A stretch of DNA of 19,534 nucleotides from Desulfurobacteriaceae bacterium. GTDB taxonomy: Bacteria > Aquificota > Aquificia > Desulfurobacteriales > Desulfurobacteriaceae. The notes under the pieces are model-generated. The model was not told the origin of the DNA. It saw nothing but the letters and a program-made list of their open reading frames with translations, and made no database searches. The first letter of the stretch is position 1. Every line of letters starts with the position of its first letter. Shown piece after piece: positions 1 through 5,362 of the stretch. The position numbers were made by a program, and so were the translations under genes. Where the stretch lies: assembly GCA_027064485.1 (NCBI GenBank), contig JAMOPR010000038.1, positions 1-19,534 of the forward strand, written 5' to 3'.

Positions 1-96
1 TGGTGTAGCCATAGGGAGAAAAATAGGGTGATTAACTTGATTAGGAGAAGAATGGAAGAACTTGATACCTATCAGGGCGCCAAGTGCCGGTTTTAG
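1..96 (+). CDS. 3' end of an unidentified ORF (partial, cut by window start)
   Basis: Frame 1 is open from the first base to a TAG at 94-96 and encodes about 31 residues rich in Arg, Lys and Glu; the other two forward frames hit stops within the first 30 bases. The visible tail contains RRRMEELDTY and ends in KCRF. I do not recognise the family. It converges on the adenine methylase gene with a 35-base gap, so it may be the end of another accessory gene. Such a short open stretch can arise by chance, so the call is weak. Confidence 0.3.
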   Translation, partial: WCSHREKNRVINLIRRRMEELDTYQGAKCRF

Positions 97-131
97 GTTG
101 TTGTTAATATCTCTTTTAGGAGTAGGAGTGA

Positions 132-962
132 TTAATAATTAGTTATAAGCACTTCCACATTTAATTTCTTTCTTTTATTTGCCTTGCAATTTATGAAACG
201 GTTTGCACTGATTTCTTGAATTTTATAACCTGCGTAGAGTTTTTTTATAAAATCCGTGTTTGAATTTGAAAGCATTACGTAGCATCCTTTTTTATCTAAT
301 TCTCGGAAAATTTCGGATAGTTCGATTTGATCTTTTTCTGAGAAATCGTTTCTGTTGTATTTTGTAAAACTGGCTGTTTTGCTTATTGGGTGGTAGGGGG
401 GATCAAAATATATAAAATCTCCACTTTTCGCTAGTTCACAAGTTTTCTTGTAATCACAATTCAGAATTGTAATCTCTATACTGTTAAGAAACCTTGAGAC
501 AGCTCTAAGATTTTCTTCGTCACAGATTTTTGGGTTTTTATATCTTCCAAAAGGAACATTGAATTGTCCTTTGGAATTTTCTCTGTATAAGCCGTTAAAA
601 CATGTTTTATTGAGGTAGATGAAACGGCTTGCTCTTTCAACTGGTGTTAAAACTTTCGGGTTGAGAGATCTTATGAAATAATAGTATTCTGGTGTATTTT
701 TATGTTTTTTGAGACTGCTTATAAGTTCTTCTACGTTATCTTTAATTACGCTATATGCATTAATTAGTTCTTCATTAATATCAGAAATTGTGGCTTTTGA
801 AGGCTGTAGTTCGAATAATAGTGCTCCTCCTCCAACAAATGGTTCAAAATATCTATTAAAAGAACTTGGAACGTTAGAGAGTAAAATATTTATGAGTTGC
901 CTTTTCCCTCCAGCCCATTTTACAAAAGGTTTAGGTTTTACGTTGGGATGTGTTAAAAGCAA
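132..962 (-). CDS. dam: DNA adenine methylase, Dam/DpnM (D12) class
   Basis: 276-residue N6-adenine methyltransferase of the alpha (D12) class, which transfers methyl from S-adenosylmethionine to adenine, typically in GATC. The N-terminal FVKWAGGKRQL (about 13-23) and FEPFVGGGALLFEL (about 40-53) form the AdoMet-binding region. The catalytic DPPY lies in YFDPPYHP near residue 190. A class-typical NKTCFNGLYRENSKGQFN stretch lies between them. Length is normal for the family. The start is TTG at 962, supported by an AGGAGGAGGT ribosome binding site about 6 bases upstream, which overlaps the end of the upstream gene; the gap is only 4 bases, so the two are co-transcribed. The gene is visibly more AT-rich than the housekeeping genes to its right, as expected for acquired DNA. 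It could be the modification half of a restriction system or a solitary methylase. GATC specificity is inferred from class, not shown. Confidence 0.9.
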   Translation of the reverse strand: MLLTHPNVKPKPFVKWAGGKRQLINILLSNVPSSFNRYFEPFVGGGALLFELQPSKATISDINEELINAYSVIKDNVEELISSLKKHKNTPEYYYFIRSLNPKVLTPVERASRFIYLNKTCFNGLYRENSKGQFNVPFGRYKNPKICDEENLRAVSRFLNSIEITILNCDYKKTCELAKSGDFIYFDPPYHPISKTASFTKYNRNDFSEKDQIELSEIFRELDKKGCYVMLSNSNTDFIKKLYAGYKIQEISANRFINCKANKRKKLNVEVLITNY

Positions 963-966
963 TTCT

Positions 967-1533
967 TTACCTCCTCCTGTGGGTGGCTATACTTATTATT
1001 TTAAATATATCCTCTCCGTTTTCTAATGCTTTTAATAGTTCTTTAAACATATAAGCGTTTTCCATGTTAGTTTTTTCCTGAATCATAAGGAGTTCGGCTA
1101 ACAAGAGGAGAAACTTTACAGAGTATTCACCTTTCTTACTTAATTCTTTATAGTTTTCAAATTCTTTTCTGTATTTCCTTATTAGATAATTGAAGTTTGT
1201 TCTTTGTTTTCTTTCCTCTTCAGAACGTATGGGTTCTACTTCTTCCCATCTTTTTAAAAGAAATAGAAGAAAATCCTTTGCTTTTTGAGGTTCTGCTTGC
1301 ATTTTCATCAGCAAATCTACTGCCCAGTGAATGTGTTTGGGAGTTCGTATGTTTGACCAGCTGCCATCTTTAAGTTTTTGGCGGTATTTAATGACTATAT
1401 CGTATTTACTCAGTGAGCCTTCATATATTCCGATTATATAACTGTCGTTAATATTAAAAGCATTTATTAGCTTGAAGTTTTTCAACTTCATACAGTCTTC
1501 TATTTTTCCATTTTTACAATCTTCTTTGCTCAT
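967..1533 (-). CDS. Unrecognised 188-aa protein co-transcribed with the adenine methylase
   Basis: I do not recognise this family. The protein is soluble-looking and highly charged. Around residues 45-80 is a segment YDIVIKYRQKLKDGSW followed by RTPKHIHWAVDLLMK, which looks like a structured core. The C-terminal half is helical and Lys/Glu-rich (EEVEPIRSEEERKQR, LLLLAELLMIQEK). It starts with ATG at 1533, preceded by GGAG at 8 bases, and stops 4 bases before the methylase start. A good promoter lies directly upstream. Position alone suggests a restriction enzyme, a specificity or controller protein, or another methylase-linked function. At 188 residues it is shorter than DpnII/MboI-type GATC endonucleases (about 280), and I see no clear PD-(D/E)xK, HNH or GIY-YIG motif. 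Confidence 0.75.
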   Translation of the reverse strand: MSKEDCKNGKIEDCMKLKNFKLINAFNINDSYIIGIYEGSLSKYDIVIKYRQKLKDGSWSNIRTPKHIHWAVDLLMKMQAEPQKAKDFLLFLLKRWEEVEPIRSEEERKQRTNFNYLIRKYRKEFENYKELSKKGEYSVKFLLLLAELLMIQEKTNMENAYMFKELLKALENGEDIFKIISIATHRRR

Positions 1534-1564
1534 TACTTATTCTCCATTTGTTATGTTTGAAATC

Positions 1565-1593
1565 ATAATATTGAACCCTAATTGTTGCATCAA
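1565..1593 (-). promoter_or_regulatory. Sigma-70-type promoter for the methylase operon
   Basis: On the minus strand TTGATG (1588-1593) and TATTAT (1565-1570) are separated by exactly 17 bases. The predicted start point near 1558 leaves a short leader before the ATG at 1533. The -35 box begins just past the rlmH stop codon, so the accessory pair has its own promoter rather than depending on rlmH. Confidence 0.6.
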
Positions 1594-1594
1594 C

Positions 1595-2008
1595 TTAACC
1601 CCTATGGTAAGGTGAGCCTTTGTTTATCAGGTAAGCCCGGTAGATTTGTTCTAAAAGGACTATTCTTGCTACATCGTGCTGAAGCGTCATTTTTGAAAGG
1701 GAAAGAGTAAAGTCAGCTCTTTTCTTTACCTCTTCTGATAGACCGTCTGCTCCGCCTATCAGGAATGAAATGTTTGCCTTTGAGGAAAGCAGTTTGGCAA
1801 ACTCGACGGAAGTTAGTTCTTTACCTCTTTCGTCTAACGCTACTATAAAGCCTTTTGCTTCTTTTAAAAGTTCTTTTCCCTCTTCTTCAACGGTTTTTTT
1901 CTTTCTAGCTTCAACAACTTTAAGGAACGGAACTCTATGGGTGAAATATTCTTGAGCTTCGTGGAAGTGAGGGGGGATTTTTCCAACTGCTACTACTCTG
2001 ATTTTCAC
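1595..2008 (-). CDS. rlmH: 23S rRNA pseudouridine-1915 N3-methyltransferase RlmH
   Basis: 137-residue SPOUT-class methyltransferase that modifies pseudouridine 1915 in helix 69 of 23S rRNA on assembled 70S ribosomes. Family marks: N-terminal MKIRVVAVGKI, the AdoMet-knot segment FLIGGADGLSEEV (about 83-95), then LSLSKMTLQHDVARIVLLEQ, and the characteristic end INKGSPYHRG; most homologues finish at or just after YHR. The start is GTG at 2008 with GGAG 5 bases upstream. It follows rsfS, another ribosome-acting gene, but a strong hairpin lies between them, so expression needs read-through or a promoter I cannot place. It ends where the AT-rich methylase segment begins. Confidence 0.93.
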   Translation of the reverse strand: MKIRVVAVGKIPPHFHEAQEYFTHRVPFLKVVEARKKKTVEEEGKELLKEAKGFIVALDERGKELTSVEFAKLLSSKANISFLIGGADGLSEEVKKRADFTLSLSKMTLQHDVARIVLLEQIYRAYLINKGSPYHRG

Positions 2009-2021
2009 GGTTTCTCCAGCT

Positions 2022-2046
2022 AAAAGGGGACTCCAAAAGGAGTCCC
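2022..2046 (-). terminator. Intrinsic-terminator-like hairpin between rsfS and rlmH
   Basis: A perfect 8-bp stem, GGGACTCC (2027-2034) pairing with GGAGTCCC (2039-2046), closes a 4-base loop. On the minus strand it is followed by CTTTTA, a short U-tract (2022-2025). It starts a few bases after the rsfS stop codon. The U-tract is short, so partial termination or a processing/stability role is possible. Confidence 0.65.
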
Positions 2047-2048
2047 GA

Positions 2049-2405
2049 TTATTCGTTTATTAATTCAGAAGGTTCTATTCTCGGTGCGTCCATCCAGAGC
2101 GTTTCAAGGCTATAAGTTTCTCTTGTTTCTGGACGGAACACGTGGACAATGAGGTCTCCGTAATCTATCAAAATCCAGTTGGCTAAATCGTATCCTTCTA
2201 CGTTAATCGGAAGGACGCCACTTTCTTTTAGCTTCTGTTCCACTTCGTCCGCTATCGTTCTTGCATGTGTGTCTGACGTTGCGGAAACTATGAGGAAGTA
2301 GTCGGCTAAAGTGGTTAGTCCTCTTAAGTCTAAGATTATTGGGTCTTCAGCTTTTTTGTCGAGTGCCGCTTTGAGTGCTACTTTAAGTTTTCCAATACTA
2401 TCCAA
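2049..2405 (-). CDS. rsfS: Ribosomal silencing factor RsfS (Iojap family)
   Basis: About 118 residues. RsfS binds ribosomal protein uL14 on the 50S subunit and blocks joining with 30S when nutrients are short. Family marks: LRGLTTLADYFLIVSATSDT, then HARTIADEVEQKLKE, VEGYDLANWILIDYGD and HVFRPETRETYSLETLW. Start choice: an in-frame GTG at 2414 sits inside the AGGAGGTG ribosome binding site itself, whereas the TTG at 2405 lies 8 bases after AGGAGG. I therefore prefer TTG 2405, which removes three residues. Either start overlaps the upstream DUF2283 gene (stop at 2398), pointing to translational coupling. It is the last gene before a hairpin terminator. Confidence 0.92.
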   Translation of the reverse strand: MDSIGKLKVALKAALDKKAEDPIILDLRGLTTLADYFLIVSATSDTHARTIADEVEQKLKESGVLPINVEGYDLANWILIDYGDLIVHVFRPETRETYSLETLWMDAPRIEPSELINE

Positions 2406-2625
2406 CTTTTTCACCTCCTGTCTGAGCCATTAGGAATTTTCCGATTATGGGTAGGCTAAGGCTTTTTCGTTTGCTCCAGTCAAAGATTTCAACACCTACA
2501 ATTTCATCGTTTTCATCGTAGTCAACAACAACTCCTTCATTTTCTAAGTATTCACTCTCAACCGGGGATTTGTCTGTTAATTCGATAACGAGTATATCCA
2601 CATCGGGGCTGTATTTTATTTGCAC
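2398..2625 (-). CDS. DUF2283 family small protein (antitoxin-like partner)
   Basis: 75 residues resembling DUF2283: MQIKYSPDVDILVIELTDK at the N-terminus, then a second beta-rich segment with GVVVDYDENDEIVGVEIFD and WSKRK. The GTG start at 2625 is preceded by AAGGAGG with an 8-base spacer, and the frame overlaps the end of the upstream DUF4258 gene by 10 bases, so translation is likely coupled. DUF2283 proteins are commonly found directly downstream of DUF4258 proteins, an arrangement interpreted as toxin-antitoxin; a role as antitoxin here is inference from that pairing. It also overlaps the start of rsfS, placing the pair inside a housekeeping operon. Confidence 0.8.
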   Translation of the reverse strand: MQIKYSPDVDILVIELTDKSPVESEYLENEGVVVDYDENDEIVGVEIFDWSKRKSLSLPIIGKFLMAQTGGEKVG

Positions 2626-2885
2626 AATCCTTTCCTCCTTAAACTTCTATCAAATAAAAGAGTTATAACTAATAATCTATCCTCTTTTCGTTCTACTACC
2701 ACTCTCAGACATCTGCCTGAAATTTTCTTAATTCTCCATTCTCTGCTGGAATGCTTTGGGTCTGATAATATGAAATCGGGAGATTCTATTGTTGATTTTA
2801 TTAATTCTATGGTTAAAGGGACAGGCGATTCTTTCTGTCTGCGGTGAAACCTGTCCCAGAAATGGTCGGTGTAAACAATCTCCAA
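2616..2885 (-). CDS. DUF4258 family small protein (toxin-like partner)
   Basis: 89 residues with the DUF4258 pattern: an N-terminal YTDHFWDRFHRRQ carrying the conserved His and Arg, a helix ending in IESPDFILSDP, a strand with REWRIKKI, and a C-terminal LRVVVERKEDRLLVITLLFD hairpin. The fold is related to small RelE/BrnT-like RNases, but activity is not established for this protein. The start is TTG at 2885, with AAGGAGG ending 4 bases before it; that site overlaps the bamD stop codon. It overlaps the following DUF2283 gene by 10 bases. No private promoter is evident, so the pair appears to be expressed with the operon, which is unusual for an autoregulated module. Confidence 0.78.
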   Translation of the reverse strand: MEIVYTDHFWDRFHRRQKESPVPLTIELIKSTIESPDFILSDPKHSSREWRIKKISGRCLRVVVERKEDRLLVITLLFDRSLRRKGLCK

Positions 2886-2894
2886 AAATCCTCC

Positions 2895-3848
2895 TTAAAA
2901 GGTTTCTTTGATTTTCCACCAGATGGAGTGTTTTATCGGGTTTGTAACGGGTTCAACGTCTAAAATCTTTTCGCCCGAAAGTATTTCTCTTGCCTTTATA
3001 CCGTAAGGGGAATTGGGATACTTTTGGGCTACTTCCTTAAGTATTTTTTCACCTATAGCGTGGTTTTTCTTCGCAATTTCTTTCCACTTTTTTATATCCG
3101 ATTTTATAAGTTTGATTCTGTTTTTTGCTACTCTCCTTTCGTCTGGGTCTTCTGAATGGAGTCTTTCTTTCTCTTTTTCTAAGTTATCTTTCAACCTTGA
3201 GATTTCATCGTCAGCCTGAAGGTAGGTGAAGTAATAAGCTCTTCCAATCAGGTAGTTAACTCTGTCGGGAGCTTCTACGTCGGGGAATTTCTCCTTAACC
3301 AGTTTATACCTTTGAATTGAGGCGGTAAATTTCCTTATCATATCGTAGGTGCCACCGATGTATATGTCATGTTCTGCCAAGATTTTTCTTGCTATTTTTA
3401 TGTATTCTTTGGCTTTTGGGACGCGCGGGTCGTTGGGATATAGCTTTACGAACCTTTCAAAGGCGTTTATAGCCCTTTTTGTAAAGGTTTGGTCCCATTG
3501 AGGACCTTTTATGAGGTTGAGGTAGCAAACTCCCAGCCTGAATGTAGCGTCTTTTGCGTAAGGTGAGGCAGGGTAAAGTTCCAAAAATTCTTCGTAGTTT
3601 AGGGCTGCGTTTTCAAAATCCTCATCGTTAAAGTAGGCATCAGCTAAAAGAATTTTTGCCTTTTCCTGCTGCTCTGGCGATAGTTCACCGTTTAGTGCCT
3701 TTTTCAGCAGTTCTTCTGCCTTTCCCCAGTCCTGCTGATACGTGGCTTTAACTCCTTCCCTATACTGCTCCTGCGTTGTGGTGGGGATTTTGGAGCAGGA
3801 AAACAGGACAGTTCCTAAAATGGCAGTTAATAGTAGCTTTCTCTTCAT
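2895..3848 (-). CDS. bamD: Outer-membrane assembly lipoprotein BamD
   Basis: 317 residues. A lipoprotein signal peptide (MKRKLLLTAILGTVLFSC) puts the lipidated cysteine at residue 18 in an LFSC lipobox. Mature TPR-like repeats follow: EQYREGVKATYQQDWGKAEE, AKILLADAYFNDEDFENAAL and YEEFLELYPASPYAKDATF, then AFERFVKLYPNDPRV, typical of BamD/YfiO. The protein would sit on the inner leaflet of the outer membrane and help BamA insert beta-barrel proteins. It is longer than the E. coli protein (about 245), with a charged helical insert at about 215-260 (LKDNLEKEKERL). The ATG at 3848 has AGGAG upstream, and the gene starts 14 bases after the rng stop. A generic TPR lipoprotein is the alternative. 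Confidence 0.85.
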   Translation of the reverse strand: MKRKLLLTAILGTVLFSCSKIPTTTQEQYREGVKATYQQDWGKAEELLKKALNGELSPEQQEKAKILLADAYFNDEDFENAALNYEEFLELYPASPYAKDATFRLGVCYLNLIKGPQWDQTFTKRAINAFERFVKLYPNDPRVPKAKEYIKIARKILAEHDIYIGGTYDMIRKFTASIQRYKLVKEKFPDVEAPDRVNYLIGRAYYFTYLQADDEISRLKDNLEKEKERLHSEDPDERRVAKNRIKLIKSDIKKWKEIAKKNHAIGEKILKEVAQKYPNSPYGIKAREILSGEKILDVEPVTNPIKHSIWWKIKETF

Positions 3849-3862
3849 CGTTCTCCTCTCAA

Positions 3863-5362
3863 TTATCCTTTTACCACCATAAATCTTTCTATGTGGTAGT
3901 GTTCAACTGGCACAACCTTTATCTTTTTGTCGTATAGCTTTTCAATCCTCTCAATTATATCTTTTTCGTCCGTTGTTAGTTTTTCCGCTACTAAGGGATT
4001 TGCGTAAACTTTTATAACTTTACACTGAGTAGGGTTAATTTTAAGGTTCTGAAGGATTTCCCTTTCCACTTCAAATGCTACTGTTTCTAAAGACTTAACT
4101 CTTCCTTTGCCTTCGCAGTAGGGACATGTCATCGTCAGGCTTTTACCCAAACTTTTCTTTACTCTTTTTCTCGTCATTTCTACCAAGCCTAAGTCTGACA
4201 TGCTAACGATTTTTGTTCTTGCCCTATCTTTTGCTAATTCTTTCTCCAACGTTTCAAGAAGCAGTTTTTTGTTTTCCTCGTTTTTCATGTCTATGAAGTC
4301 AATGACGATTATTCCTCCTATGTCTCTAAGGCGTAATTGCCTTGCTATCTCTTTTGCCGCAGCCAGGTTTATTTCAAGAGCCGTTTCTTCTAACGTTTTT
4401 GTTTTTCTGAACTTTCCGCTGTTGACGTCGATAGAAACCAATGCTTCCGTTTCGTCTATGACTATGTAGCCGCCGTTTGGAAGGTAAACTTTTCGTGATA
4501 GCGCTTTCTCTATTGCCTTTTCAACGCCGAACTTTTCAAAGAGTGGAACGTCCTGCCCGTAAAACTTAATTCTTTTTGCAAGTCTGGGGATAAAGGCTTT
4601 TGCAAATCTGACTGCCCTTTCAAATTCTCTGCGTGAATCTATGAGAACTTCCGAAACATCTTCTGTTAGTAGGTCTCTTAGAGTTTTAGGAACTATTTCA
4701 AGGTCTTGATATAAAAGTGCCGGCGGCGGTCTTTTCTCTGCTTTTTCTAAGAGTCCGCGCCACACTTTCAGTATGTAGGCTAAGTCTTTTTTAATCTCTT
4801 CTTCCGATATTCCTTCTGCTGCCGTTCTTATTATTAAGCCGTAGTTTTCCGGTTTTATCTTTTCGGCTATCTGTTTTAGCCTTTCCCTTTCTTTTTCGTC
4901 GGTTATTCTCCTTGATATTCCGATACGGTTTATTGTGGGCAGGAGAACCAAATAGTGTCCGGGAACGGTAATGTTGGTTGTGACGCGAGGACCTTTCGTT
5001 CCTATCGGTTCTTTGGAGACTTGAACTAAAACTTCCTGACCTTCCGATAAAACTTCTTCTATTGAGGGAAGTTCCGTTTCTTCCGACTCTCCGTTTTCGA
5101 ACAGCTCGTTTTCTTCATCTATGTCTGTTGAAACGGCATCTTTTACGTATAAAAAGGCTTTTTTAGATACGCCTATATCGACGAATGCTGCCTGAACGGC
5201 AGGAACGATTTTTAGAACTTTTCCTTTATAGATGTTGCCCACTATCCCCCTGTTATCTTTCCTTTCAACGTAAAACTCTACTAACTCTCCATCTTCTAAA
5301 ACCGCTATTCGCACTTCTTTTGTGTGGGCATTTATCAAAATCTGTTTGTTAACTTTTGACAA
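3863..5362 (-). CDS. rng: Ribonuclease G/E family endoribonuclease
   Basis: About 499 residues, RNase G-sized and without the long scaffold tail of RNase E. It processes rRNA and cleaves single-stranded AU-rich RNA in the cytoplasm. An N-terminal S1-like domain (GNIYKGKVLKIVPAVQAAFV, interrupted by an acidic insert) leads into the DNase I-like catalytic core with SIDVNSGKF and GGIIVIDFIDM, which carry the Mg-binding aspartates. TCPYCEGKGRV near 412-420 is the zinc-link CPxC motif. Start choice: a TTG at 5362 is preceded by GGAGAG at 6 bases, whereas the longer in-frame TTG at 5392 has no good site. The preferred start gives a 14-base overlap with the upstream radical SAM gene. The pairing of this radical SAM family with rng is seen in many bacteria. 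Confidence 0.93.
   Translation of the reverse strand: MSKVNKQILINAHTKEVRIAVLEDGELVEFYVERKDNRGIVGNIYKGKVLKIVPAVQAAFVDIGVSKKAFLYVKDAVSTDIDEENELFENGESEETELPSIEEVLSEGQEVLVQVSKEPIGTKGPRVTTNITVPGHYLVLLPTINRIGISRRITDEKERERLKQIAEKIKPENYGLIIRTAAEGISEEEIKKDLAYILKVWRGLLEKAEKRPPPALLYQDLEIVPKTLRDLLTEDVSEVLIDSRREFERAVRFAKAFIPRLAKRIKFYGQDVPLFEKFGVEKAIEKALSRKVYLPNGGYIVIDETEALVSIDVNSGKFRKTKTLEETALEINLAAAKEIARQLRLRDIGGIIVIDFIDMKNEENKKLLLETLEKELAKDRARTKIVSMSDLGLVEMTRKRVKKSLGKSLTMTCPYCEGKGRVKSLETVAFEVEREILQNLKINPTQCKVIKVYANPLVAEKLTTDEKDIIERIEKLYDKKIKVVPVEHYHIERFMVVKG

Noticed and set aside
61..131. tRNA or small RNA at the left edge
   Set aside because: No cloverleaf, no TTC-type arm and no convincing stem; only an ORF tail and a short convergent gap are visible.
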